NCBI RefSeq assembly: GCF_900116135.1
Contig: NZ_FOZX01000004.1
Coordinates: 372,001 to 436,000, forward strand
Direction: 5' to 3'
From: Saccharopolyspora flava
Lineage (GTDB): Bacteria > Actinomycetota > Actinomycetes > Mycobacteriales > Pseudonocardiaceae
Length of the DNA stretch: 64,000 bases
The notes beneath the pieces are model-generated. The model saw nothing but the letters and a program-made list of their open reading frames with translations. It searched no databases and was not told the origin of the DNA. Both the position numbers and the translations under genes were made by a program. This document shows positions 18,790 to 26,586 of the stretch, piece after piece. Position 1 is the first letter of the stretch; each line of letters opens with the position of its first letter.

Positions 18790-20049
18790 ATGCCGAACAT
18801 CGGAATCATCGGAGCCGGAACCGCGGGACTGCACCTCGCGCTGCTGCTCCAGCAGGCCGGGGTGAGCACCCGCATCTACACCAACCAGACCGCCGAGCAG
18901 GTCGCGTCGGGACGACCGCAGAACAGCGTCTCGCACCACGCGCCCACCATCGCCCGCGAAGAGGCGATGGGCGTGAACTTCTGGCCGGCCGAGGAGTACG
19001 GGTACCAGGTCCACTACCACCACCTCAACGTCCCCGACGGGCCTCCGGTGTTCCGCGGCGACTTCCTGCGGCCCTCGCGCGTCCTGGACTACCGCATCTA
19101 CCTGCCGCGCCTGATGGCCGAGTACGAGGAGCGCGGCGGCACCATCGAGCAGCGCTCGATCGAACCCAGCGACTTCGAGCAGCTGGCCCGCCACCACGAC
19201 CTCATCGTCGTCGCCGCGGGCAAGCGCTCCTTCGCCGAGTACTTCGGCGAACGCCCCGACGTCTCGCCCTACGCCGCGCCGCAGCGGCACCTGGCGGTCG
19301 GCTTCTGGGACGGCGTGGCGCAGACCGAACCGCGCGCGGTGACCATGTCGATCTCGCCGGGTCACGGCGAGCTGCTGGACCTGCCGATCACCACCTTCGA
19401 CGGCTGGGCCAGCGCGCTGCTCTGCGAGAACGTCCCGGGCGGCGACCTGGAAATCCTGATGACGCAGAAGGAATCCGACGATCCCGAGGCCTACCGCAGG
19501 CTCACCCTCGACAAGCTCAAGGAGCACCACCCGACGGTCTACGAGCGCATCGACGAGTCGCGGTTCCGGCTGATGCGCCCCGGTGACGTGCTGCAGGGCG
19601 CGGTCCGCCCGGTGGTGCGCGAGGACTACCGCCTGCTGCCGGACGGAACCGTGGTGCTGTCGCTGGGCGACGCGCACTCCACTGTGGACCCGGTGACCGG
19701 GCAGGGCGCCAACTCCGCCTCGTTCGAGGCGCAGGTCGCCGCCGACGCCATCATCGAGGACGGCGTGGTCGACGAGCGCTTCGCGCAGAAGGTCGCGCTG
19801 CGCCGCCGGGAACGCGTCGACGGCCTGTCCACCTGGGTCAACACCATGATCGCCACCCCGACGCCGCCGCAACTGCAGAAGCTGCTCGGCGCCATGTCCC
19901 AGATGCGCACCCTGTGCGACGAGTTCACCGAGAACTTCAGCTACCCGCACCGCAACGGCGACATGCTCGCCACCGTCGACCGGGTGGACGCCGCGATCGC
20001 CCGGCACGCCGCGCTCGGCACCGACCCCACCGACGGAAAGGCCTCCTGA
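18790..20049 (+). CDS. styA: styrene/indole monooxygenase oxygenase subunit (StyA type)
   Basis: A 419-residue FAD-dependent oxygenase that epoxidises styrene- or indole-like alkenes with FADH2 supplied by a separate reductase. The dinucleotide fold IGIIGAGTAGLHLALLLQ starts at residue 4; family-typical segments are SVSHHAPTI, SRVLDYRIYLPRLM and the second FAD motif LSLGDAHSTVDPVTGQGAN. ATG at 18790 follows GAGGAG at 7 nt; a longer start at 18751 is possible but lacks a ribosome site. Divergent reductase, downstream EthD and AraC genes support an aromatic-alkene oxidation unit. Confidence 0.88.
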   Translation: MPNIGIIGAGTAGLHLALLLQQAGVSTRIYTNQTAEQVASGRPQNSVSHHAPTIAREEAMGVNFWPAEEYGYQVHYHHLNVPDGPPVFRGDFLRPSRVLDYRIYLPRLMAEYEERGGTIEQRSIEPSDFEQLARHHDLIVVAAGKRSFAEYFGERPDVSPYAAPQRHLAVGFWDGVAQTEPRAVTMSISPGHGELLDLPITTFDGWASALLCENVPGGDLEILMTQKESDDPEAYRRLTLDKLKEHHPTVYERIDESRFRLMRPGDVLQGAVRPVVREDYRLLPDGTVVLSLGDAHSTVDPVTGQGANSASFEAQVAADAIIEDGVVDERFAQKVALRRRERVDGLSTWVNTMIATPTPPQLQKLLGAMSQMRTLCDEFTENFSYPHRNGDMLATVDRVDAAIARHAALGTDPTDGKAS

Positions 20050-20351
20050 TGCACAAGCTCCTCGTCCTGTACCCGCACCCGACCGACCCGGAGGCGTTCA
20101 AGGCGCACTACGAGGGCACGCACCTGCCGCTGGCGGCGAAGCTGCCGGGAATGCTGGACCACCGCTACACCTTCGAGGTCCACGCCGAGCCGGAGAGCCC
20201 GTACTTCGCGCTGTTCGAGGCCGACTTCCCGGACGCGGCCACGATGGCCGCCGCGCTGGCCTCCCCGGAGGGGCAGGCGGTGCAGGCCGACGTGCCCAAC
20301 TACGCCACCGGGGGCGCCGTCGTCCTCGACTACCCGGTGCTGACCCGCTGA
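20049..20351 (+). CDS. EthD-family protein
   Basis: A 100-residue ferredoxin-like (dimeric alpha-beta barrel) protein of the EthD family: MHKLLVLYPHPTDPEAFKAHY, then HLPLAAKLPG and the C-terminal GGAVVLDY strand. EthD proteins accompany oxygenases and may handle unstable oxidation products; the exact role is unproven. Its ATG overlaps the StyA stop (TGATG), so it is translationally coupled. Its 3' end overlaps the convergent araC-type gene by 22 bp. Confidence 0.82.
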   Translation: MHKLLVLYPHPTDPEAFKAHYEGTHLPLAAKLPGMLDHRYTFEVHAEPESPYFALFEADFPDAATMAAALASPEGQAVQADVPNYATGGAVVLDYPVLTR

Positions 20352-21319
20352 TCCCCGCCGCCGCGCCGCGCTTCTTCCAGCGCGGCGCGGCGGTAGGCGC
20401 TGGGCGCCACGCCGGTCTGCTGCCGGAAGGTCCGCGAGAAGTGCGAGGCGTCCGGATAACCCCAGGTGGTGGCGATCTCCGAGATCGGCCGGTGCGCGTG
20501 CAGCGGGTCGGCGAGGTCGCGGCGGATCGCCTCCAGCCGCTGCTCCCGGATCCAGGCCGACACGGTGGTGCCCTGCTGGTGGAACAGCGCGTGCAGGTGG
20601 CGGGTGGAGATGAACACGGCGCGGGCGATGCCCTCCGGGTTCAGCTCGCTGTCGCCGAGGTTGTCCAGGATGTACTCGCGGATGCGCAGCATGAGCGACA
20701 GGTGCTCCCGGTCGTGGTCGTCGGTGCGGGCGAGCGCGGCGGTGCTCAGCAGCGCCGAGATGAGCTCGACGGCGGTGCGCACCACCCGGGTGGAGGCGGG
20801 TCCTTCCAGCGCGGTGAAGTCGTGCGCGATCTCGGTCAGCAGCGGGGCGACGAGCCTGGTCAGCGCTTCCTCGGGGCCGAGCGAGGTGGCGGTGATGGCG
20901 CGGACGTGATCGGGGCTGGGGTCGACGAGGTCGCGCGGGAACATCACGACGACCGCGTCGATCGGGTCGGCGAAGCGCAGGTCGTAGGGCCGCGCGGTGT
21001 CGTAGACGCTGACGCTGCCGGGCAGCATCAGCGCGCGGCGGGTGTCCTGGACGAGCTCGCCGGTGCCCTCCAGCATCAGCGTCACCTTGTAGAACAGCCG
21101 CTGCGAGGCGTCGATGAGCGCCCGGGTGCGGTGCACCTCGTGCGGCGTGACCCGCAGGCGGGCGAAGAAGACGTCGTCGAGGACGCGGCCGCGGATGGTT
21201 CCGGCGAACCGGCCGTCGCTGAGGTCGTCGACGGTCAGCGGCACGAACGACGACGAGATGACCCGCTGCCACGCGAGCACGGATTCGGTCGCGAACGCGA
21301 CCGGTGGCAACGGTGCCAT
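20330..21319 (-). CDS. AraC-family regulator (AraC-binding-like N-domain)
   Basis: A 329-residue activator with an N-terminal AraC-binding-like domain (VPLTVDDLSDGRFAGTIRGRVL) and a C-terminal double helix-turn-helix (ARAVFISTRHLHALFHQQGTTV, then SEIATTWGYPDASHFSRTFRQQTG). This architecture is common next to aromatic and alkene oxygenase genes, so it likely activates the StyA/StyB pair. ATG at 21319 follows GAGGAGGCG. It overlaps the EthD gene tail to tail. Confidence 0.9.
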   Translation of the reverse strand: MAPLPPVAFATESVLAWQRVISSSFVPLTVDDLSDGRFAGTIRGRVLDDVFFARLRVTPHEVHRTRALIDASQRLFYKVTLMLEGTGELVQDTRRALMLPGSVSVYDTARPYDLRFADPIDAVVVMFPRDLVDPSPDHVRAITATSLGPEEALTRLVAPLLTEIAHDFTALEGPASTRVVRTAVELISALLSTAALARTDDHDREHLSLMLRIREYILDNLGDSELNPEGIARAVFISTRHLHALFHQQGTTVSAWIREQRLEAIRRDLADPLHAHRPISEIATTWGYPDASHFSRTFRQQTGVAPSAYRRAALEEARRGGGDQRVSTG

Positions 21320-21441
21320 GCGCGCCTCCTCGACGTGTCCGATCGCCTGGGATGAGAACCGATCGGATCGGTCCCCGCCAGTGCCGGTTTGGACCTTCGG
21401 TGCCATCGACGCAGGTGGGAACGCACTCTATCCGATTACTG

Positions 21442-21451
21442 AACGATCGTT
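21442..21451. promoter_or_regulatory. AACGATCGTT palindrome
   Basis: A perfect 10-bp palindrome, extended by an outer T/A pair, 123 nt upstream of the AraC start. The form resembles TetR-type operators. The binding protein is unknown. Confidence 0.35.
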
Positions 21452-21511
21452 AAGGGTCTCCGCGCTCGACGATCCCACCCCCGCCAGACTTCGCACGAAC
21501 GGGCGACTCAA

Positions 21512-21583
21512 GTCGAAAACCGGGGTTTTCGACCGGTCAAAAACCGCGGTTTTCGACCCGATGAATGTTGCGGTTTTTGACCC
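21512..21583. repeat. GTCGAAAAC/GTTTTCGAC element D (family 2)
   Basis: Two consecutive palindromes: GTCGAAAACC-gg-GGTTTTCGAC (21512-21533, perfect) and a 24-nt copy with one mismatched pair (21535-21558), then a right half-copy GCGGTTTTTGACCC ending at 21583. The family matches element E at 32433 (shared left flank CTCAAGTCGAAAAC). This is the only copy in a divergent gap. Confidence 0.75.
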
Positions 21584-21664
21584 GGGGGTTCGGGGTGGGG
21601 TGTTGACCGGGGAGTTTGGTGATTCGCGGGGTGGGGAGGGGGTGAGGGGCGTATACGTGGGGGT

Positions 21665-22876
21665 ATGGGATCACTGTCGCGTCGGGGTTTGATCCGGTTG
21701 TCCGCGGTGGCGGGGGTTGCGGCCGCGTCCGCGTGCGGCGGCCCGGGGGTGCGGCGGAACGCCGCGGTGGTGGGGTTGCGCTCGGGTGAGCAACCGAACG
21801 GGGCGCTGGGGGCGAACTTCAACGGGGACCCGAGCATGATGACCTGGGCTCAGCTGCGCGAGGCCGAGGCGACGTGGGTCCGCGGGTTCGCCGCGATGCC
21901 CGAGTTCGACGAGCAGGAGCCCGCGGCCCACCGGGCGATCAAGACGCTGCTGGAGGCGGGCCGCCGCGACCTGCGGACCGTGCTGTCGTTGAAGTTCCCC
22001 TACTTCCCGCGCGATGGCCACGACCGGATCCCGCGCCCCGGCACGCCGGAGATGGACGCCGACCTTCGCCGGGTCGACGCGGTGCTGTCGGTGGTGATGG
22101 ACCAGGTCGATATCCTGGTGATCGGCAACGAGCCGTTCATCGAGTGCCCCGAGGACGACTGGACCAACGGGGCCATCAACGACTTCTACGAGACGATCGC
22201 CCGCCACGTCATCGACTACCGGACGCGGAACTTCCCGAACGGCGGCAAGACGGTCCTGCACATGGGGGCGCTGAACCACCTCGACGAGCCCGGCAAGTGG
22301 GTCAACAGCGGCACCGACCGCTGGATGCGCTTCGTCCGCGAGACGCCGGAGATCGCCGGCACCGACATCCACCCGCACGTCGCCGCACCCGACGGCGCCC
22401 GGGCCTACCTCGACTACGTGCTGCCGAGGCTGGGGGACAAGCGCTTCCTCGTCACCGAGTTCTCCCTGGTGCACCTGTGGAAGGACCACCTGGAGGACCC
22501 GGTCTCGACCGCCTACGCCGACGAGTACGAGATTCCCCGCGACACCCCGGTCTGGCAGGTCATCCGCAACGCGCTGCGGGACCCGTTCCCGAAGGAGCGC
22601 TGGTACGCGTTCCTGCGCACCAGCCCGTGGTTCGAGAACAACAAGCACTACCTCACCGATCAGATGGCCGAGTTCCGGGCCACCGGCAGGCTCGCGGTCG
22701 CCACCTACGGCATCGGCCAGGACGAGGCGATGTCCGGCGCCGACTTCAACGCCGAGAGCACCCCGTGGCTGCTCAACAGCGTCTACGCCTCGGCCACGAT
22801 CCGTCCCGGACCCGACGGCTCCGCCGTCCCCAACTACGCCTGGCTCCCGGAGTTCAAGGCCCTCCAGCACTCCTGA
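21665..22876 (+). CDS. Tat-exported lipoprotein with a glycoside-hydrolase-like TIM barrel
   Basis: A 403-residue secreted protein. The N-terminus has a twin-Arg SRRGLIRLSAVAG followed by a lipobox-like ASAC, predicting a Tat lipoprotein. Two motifs fit clan-A glycoside hydrolases: IGNEPF near residue 157 (an NEP acid/base motif) and LVTEFSLV near residue 262 (candidate nucleophile Glu). Aromatic-rich segments follow. I do not recognise a specific GH family, so hydrolase activity is inference. Its 3' end is 2 nt from the convergent aztA gene. Confidence 0.55.
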   Translation: MGSLSRRGLIRLSAVAGVAAASACGGPGVRRNAAVVGLRSGEQPNGALGANFNGDPSMMTWAQLREAEATWVRGFAAMPEFDEQEPAAHRAIKTLLEAGRRDLRTVLSLKFPYFPRDGHDRIPRPGTPEMDADLRRVDAVLSVVMDQVDILVIGNEPFIECPEDDWTNGAINDFYETIARHVIDYRTRNFPNGGKTVLHMGALNHLDEPGKWVNSGTDRWMRFVRETPEIAGTDIHPHVAAPDGARAYLDYVLPRLGDKRFLVTEFSLVHLWKDHLEDPVSTAYADEYEIPRDTPVWQVIRNALRDPFPKERWYAFLRTSPWFENNKHYLTDQMAEFRATGRLAVATYGIGQDEAMSGADFNAESTPWLLNSVYASATIRPGPDGSAVPNYAWLPEFKALQHS

Positions 22877-22878
22877 GC

Positions 22879-23580
22879 TCAGGCCGGAACCCACACCTCG
22901 TTGACGAGCTCCGGGGTGAGGACGTCGTCGGGGTGACCCGCGGCGCGCAGGCGGCCCCGGTGCAGCAGGAGGCAGTGATCGGCTGCGCGCGCTTCGGTGA
23001 GGTCGTGGGAGACCTGCACGACCGCGCTGCCCCGGCGGGTTTCGGCGCGGATCGCCTCGGCGATGAGCCTGCGCGCGTGCGGGTCGGCGCCGGCGTCGGG
23101 TTCGTCGAGCAGCAGCAGCTCCGCGCGCTGGGCCAGCCCCTGGGCGACGAGGACGCGCTGGCGCTGACCGCCTGAGAGCGCGCCGAGACTCCGGTACGCG
23201 AACGCGGTGATCTCCAGCCTTTCCACGGCCTCGCCGATCGCCGCGCGGTCGGCCGCGGTGAGCCTGCGCCACGGGCCCCGCTTGGCCCAGCGGCCCATCG
23301 CCACCGCGTCGAAGGCCGTGCAGGGCAGCGCTTCCGGGACCGCGCTGCGCTGCGGCACGAACGCCGGCCGTCCCCGGTAGCGGGTCCGCAGCGCGCCGTC
23401 GCCGGGCAGCGTCCCGGCGAGTGCGGCCATCAGGGTGGACTTGCCTGCGCCGTTCGGGCCCACCACGACGGTCAGCGACGCGGCCGGGATCTCCGCCGAC
23501 TCGATGTCGAGCACCCGTTTTCCCCGGTACCCGGCCCGTAACCGGGTGATCTCCACTGCGGTCGGTGACGGAGCGCTCAC
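22879..23580 (-). CDS. aztA: zinc ABC transporter ATPase
   Basis: A 233-residue ABC ATPase for metal uptake. Walker A GPNGAGKST, Q-loop FVPQRS, signature LSGGQRQR, Walker B LLLLDEPDAG and the switch His in VSHD are all intact. GTG at 23580 is preferred because GGAGGGG lies 5 nt upstream; an in-frame GTG at 23613 would add 11 residues. It is divergent from the permease gene over a Zur-like box, and the system (AztABCD) with an AztC solute receptor and AztD chaperones indicates zinc. Confidence 0.88.
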   Translation of the reverse strand: MSAPSPTAVEITRLRAGYRGKRVLDIESAEIPAASLTVVVGPNGAGKSTLMAALAGTLPGDGALRTRYRGRPAFVPQRSAVPEALPCTAFDAVAMGRWAKRGPWRRLTAADRAAIGEAVERLEITAFAYRSLGALSGGQRQRVLVAQGLAQRAELLLLDEPDAGADPHARRLIAEAIRAETRRGSAVVQVSHDLTEARAADHCLLLHRGRLRAAGHPDDVLTPELVNEVWVPA

Positions 23581-23623
23581 GGTTTCCCCTCCGGTCGTCG
23601 TGGGCGAAGTCACGCCACAACTT

Positions 23624-23644
23624 TGAGAACGACAATCATTTCCA
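23624..23644. promoter_or_regulatory. Zur-like box in the aztA/aztB divergent promoter
   Basis: A 21-bp imperfect palindrome, TGAGAAC at one end and TTTCCA at the other around an ACAATCA core, of the AT-rich form bound by actinobacterial Zur. On the minus strand a perfect TATAAT (23649-23644) overlaps its edge, so a repressor bound here would cover the aztA start site. It also lies 17 nt before the aztB ATG. The gene content (zinc uptake) supports the call. Confidence 0.6.
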
Positions 23645-23660
23645 TTATAGGTTGAACCAC

Positions 23661-24527
23661 ATGGAATGGCTATTCGTCCCGTTCGGGGTTTCCTTCGTCG
23701 AACGCGCGCTCTGGGCGGGTTTGCTCGTCTCGATGATCTGCGCGCTCGCCGGAACCTGGGTCGTGCTGCGGGGGATGGCGTTCCTGACCGACGCCATGTC
23801 GCACGGGATGCTGCCCGGCGTGGCCGTCGCCTCGGTGCTCGGCGGCGACCTGCTGCTGGGTGCGGCGCTGAGCGCGGGCGCGATGGCGGCCGGGGTCTCG
23901 GCCCTGGACCGCTCCCGCAGGCTGTCCCGGGACACCGGGATCGGGCTGCTGTTCGTCGGGATGCTGGCCACCGGCGTGATCGTGGTGTCGCACTCGAAGT
24001 CCTTCGCCGTGGACCTGACCGGGTTCCTGTTCGGCGACGTCCTCGCCGTCACCGACGGCGACCTGGTGCGGCTCGTCGTCGCGCTGGTCATCGCCGTCGT
24101 GATCTCGGTGGCCGCCTACCGGCCGTTCCTGGCGCTGACCTTCGACCCGCGCAAGGCGCACACGCTGGGAATGCGTCCGCGAGCGGCCGGTCTGCTGATG
24201 ACCGGGCTGGTGACGCTGGCGATGGTGATGTGCTTCCAGGTCGTCGGCACGCTGCTGGTGTTCGGCCTGCTCATCGCGCCACCCGCCGCCGCCCTGCTCT
24301 GGGCGAACCGCGTCCCGCTGGTCATGGCCGGAGCCGCCGCCGTCGGAGCCGCCGCCACCGTGCTGGGGCTGCTCGCCTCGTGGCACTGGGGCATCGCCGC
24401 CGGGGCCGGCATCGCCGCCACCTCGGTGGCCCTGTTCTTCCTGTCCGCCCTGGTCTCCGCGCTGCGCGACCGGTGGCGGGCGGCGATCACCGGAGAAGTC
24501 GAGAAGGAAGTCGAGCCCGTAGCGTGA
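23661..24527 (+). CDS. aztB: zinc ABC transporter permease
   Basis: A 288-residue ABC-3 family inner-membrane permease with about eight hydrophobic helices. The family core LRGMAFLTDAMSHGMLPGVAVA near residue 37 and FDPRKAHTLGM (coupling region, ~residue 157) are present. ATG at 23661 stands directly behind the Zur-like box. The stop overlaps the GTG of the following lipoprotein gene, so aztB, the AztD-like gene, aztC and aztD form one operon. Confidence 0.9.
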   Translation: MEWLFVPFGVSFVERALWAGLLVSMICALAGTWVVLRGMAFLTDAMSHGMLPGVAVASVLGGDLLLGAALSAGAMAAGVSALDRSRRLSRDTGIGLLFVGMLATGVIVVSHSKSFAVDLTGFLFGDVLAVTDGDLVRLVVALVIAVVISVAAYRPFLALTFDPRKAHTLGMRPRAAGLLMTGLVTLAMVMCFQVVGTLLVFGLLIAPPAAALLWANRVPLVMAGAAAVGAAATVLGLLASWHWGIAAGAGIAATSVALFFLSALVSALRDRWRAAITGEVEKEVEPVA

Positions 24528-25666
24528 AACACCGCAGTCTGAGCGCACTCCCGTTAGGCCTGCTGATCCTGGCGGCCTGTTCGTCACCACCACCCCCGCC
24601 ACCGCCACCGGTCCCGCACGGCTACGTCGAGGGCGCCGAGGAGACCGCCGAGGTGCAGTCCCGGCTCGTCGTCGCCGACGACGGGGGAGCGGTGCGGGTC
24701 CTGGACCTGCTCACCGAGGAGGTCCGCGACCTCGCTCCCGTGCCCGGGATCCGCGACGTCGTCACCGACGGCCGGTTCGCCTACCTCTCCGGCGCCGACT
24801 CGGTGCGCGTCGTCGACAGCGGCGGCTGGACCGTCGACCACGGCGACCACGTGCACCACTACCGCGCGCAGATCCGCGAGGTCGGCGACGTCGACCTCGC
24901 CACCCCCGTCCAGGCGCACAGCGACAAGGCCGTCACCGCGCTGTCCGGTGTGGACGGTGAAACCCTCCTGCTGAACCGGGAAGCGCTGGAGGAGGGCGAG
25001 ATCGAGCGGGCCGGGACCGCGCGGGTGCTGCCCGGCACCGCGGCCGTGCCCTACGAGCAGCACGTCCTGGCCCCGTCCGAGAACGGGGTGCGGGTCCTCG
25101 ACCGCGCCGGAACCGAGACCGCGCGCGTCGACGAGCCCTGCCCGGAACCCGCGGGCACCGCGGTGACGCGGCGCGGCGTGGTGTTCGGCTGCGCCGACGG
25201 AGCGCTGCTCGTCTCCGCCGAGGACGGCCGTTTCCAGGGCGAGAAGATCGCCTACCCGCCCGGTGCGCCGCGCGCCACCGAGTTCCACCAGCGTCCCGGC
25301 AGCGACACCCTCGCCGCGACCGCCGGAACCGACGGGGCCTGGCTGCTCGACCTGTCGAAGCGCGCGTTCACCCACGTCCCCACCGGGCCGGTGACCGGCG
25401 TCAACGCCGTGGGGGCGGGTGGTTCGCTGCTGGCGCTCGGCACCGACGGCACCCTGCGGGCCTACCGGGAGGACGGCACCGAGATCGCCCGGAACCGGGT
25501 CGTCGAACCCGGCGGGCCACCGCCGAGCATCCTCATCGACACCTCGCGCGCCTACGTCCACGACGGCGGCACCGTGCACGAGATCGACTACAACGACGGC
25601 CTCCGCGTCGCCCGCAGCTTCCCGCTCGGCGGACCGATCGCGCACGTGGTGGAGACCGGCCGATGA
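24524..25666 (+). CDS. AztD-like beta-propeller lipoprotein
   Basis: A 380-residue exported lipoprotein: signal peptide, lipobox LAAC at residue 20, then eight consecutive prolines. The rest is a beta-propeller resembling the zinc chaperone AztD, with blades such as VADDGGAVRVLDLL and GVRVLDRAGTETARV. A His-rich HGDHVHHY cluster near residue 108 could bind zinc. It is encoded between permease and receptor genes and shares ends with both (GTGA, ATGA). It is diverged from the second AztD-like protein at 26587; the division of labour is unknown. Confidence 0.75.
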   Translation: MKHRSLSALPLGLLILAACSSPPPPPPPPVPHGYVEGAEETAEVQSRLVVADDGGAVRVLDLLTEEVRDLAPVPGIRDVVTDGRFAYLSGADSVRVVDSGGWTVDHGDHVHHYRAQIREVGDVDLATPVQAHSDKAVTALSGVDGETLLLNREALEEGEIERAGTARVLPGTAAVPYEQHVLAPSENGVRVLDRAGTETARVDEPCPEPAGTAVTRRGVVFGCADGALLVSAEDGRFQGEKIAYPPGAPRATEFHQRPGSDTLAATAGTDGAWLLDLSKRAFTHVPTGPVTGVNAVGAGGSLLALGTDGTLRAYREDGTEIARNRVVEPGGPPPSILIDTSRAYVHDGGTVHEIDYNDGLRVARSFPLGGPIAHVVETGR

Positions 25667-26565
25667 AGCGCACCGCACTCGCGCTGATCGCGCTGATCGC
25701 CCTGCTGCTGACCGGCTGCTCCGCCGGAGCCCAGCCGCGCGCCCAGGTCGTCGTGACCACCAACATCCTCGGCGACATCACCCGCGAGATCGTCGGCGAC
25801 CGCGCGTCGGTGTCGGTGCTCATGGCGCCCGGTGCCGACCCGCACTCGTTCGGGGTCTCCGCGCAGCAGGCCGCCGAACTCGAGCAGGCGGACCTGGTGG
25901 TGCACAACGGTCTCGGCCTGGAGGAGGGCGTGCAGCGCCACGTCCAGGCCGCCGAGGCCGAAGGCGTCCCGACGCTGGCGGTGGCCGAGCGGGTGGACCC
26001 GCTGCCCATCGCCGGGCCGGGCTCGCAGCCCGATCCGCACTTCTGGACCGATCCGACCCGGGTGGCCCGGGCCGTGGACGTCATCGCCGAGCAGATCGTG
26101 GCCCACGTGGGCGGAATCGACGCAGCGGCGGTGAAAAGCACTGCGGCGCAGTACAAGTCGGAGGTGCTGGCGGTCGAGGAGGAGACGGCGCGGCGGTTCG
26201 AGCGGATCCCGCCGGAGCGGCGCAAGCTCGTCACCAACCACCACGTGTTCGGCTACCTCGCCCAGCGCTACGGCTTCGAGGTGGTCGGCGCGGTGATCCC
26301 CAGCGGGACCACGCTGGCCTCGCCCAGCGCCTCCGACCTGTCGTCGCTGGCCGGAGCTATCCGCCGAGCCGGGGTGCGCACGATCTTCGCCGACTCCTCG
26401 CAACCCGACCGGCTGGCGCGGGTGCTCGCCGAGCAGGCCGGGCTCGACGTGCGCGTGACGCCGCTGTTCTCCGAATCGCTCACCGCTCCCGGCGGCGGTG
26501 CCGCCACCTACCTGGAGATGACCCGCGCCAACACCGAGGCGATCGCCTCCGGACTGGGCGCTTGA
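25663..26565 (+). CDS. aztC: zinc-binding solute receptor lipoprotein
   Basis: Cluster A-I (ZnuA/AztC) periplasmic-type receptor, 300 residues, anchored by a lipobox LLTGC at residue 19. Probable zinc ligands are the His residues in GADPHSFG, QPDPHFWTD and NHHVFGYL, with the acidic residue in IFADSSQPD. The loop between the first two sites is short and lacks the long His-rich stretch of ZnuA, as in AztC proteins that receive zinc from a separate chaperone. The neighbouring AztD proteins fit that mechanism. Confidence 0.9.
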   Translation: MKRTALALIALIALLLTGCSAGAQPRAQVVVTTNILGDITREIVGDRASVSVLMAPGADPHSFGVSAQQAAELEQADLVVHNGLGLEEGVQRHVQAAEAEGVPTLAVAERVDPLPIAGPGSQPDPHFWTDPTRVARAVDVIAEQIVAHVGGIDAAAVKSTAAQYKSEVLAVEEETARRFERIPPERRKLVTNHHVFGYLAQRYGFEVVGAVIPSGTTLASPSASDLSSLAGAIRRAGVRTIFADSSQPDRLARVLAEQAGLDVRVTPLFSESLTAPGGGAATYLEMTRANTEAIASGLGA

Positions 26566-26586
26566 CCTGAGAAGAGGGAGAAAACC

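Larger units (their letters stand above)
21320..21664. other. 345-nt divergent intergenic region
   Basis: Between the AraC regulator and the secreted GH-like gene. It contains a 10-bp perfect palindrome at 21442-21451, the family-2 repeats D (21512-21583), and a CGTATACG palindrome at 21650-21657 only 7 nt before the downstream ATG. No gene is visible. Confidence 0.6.

Noticed and set aside
15978-18875. 965-codon open frame antisense to iolD
   Set aside because: Same GC-bias artefact; iolD has every catalytic motif on the other strand.
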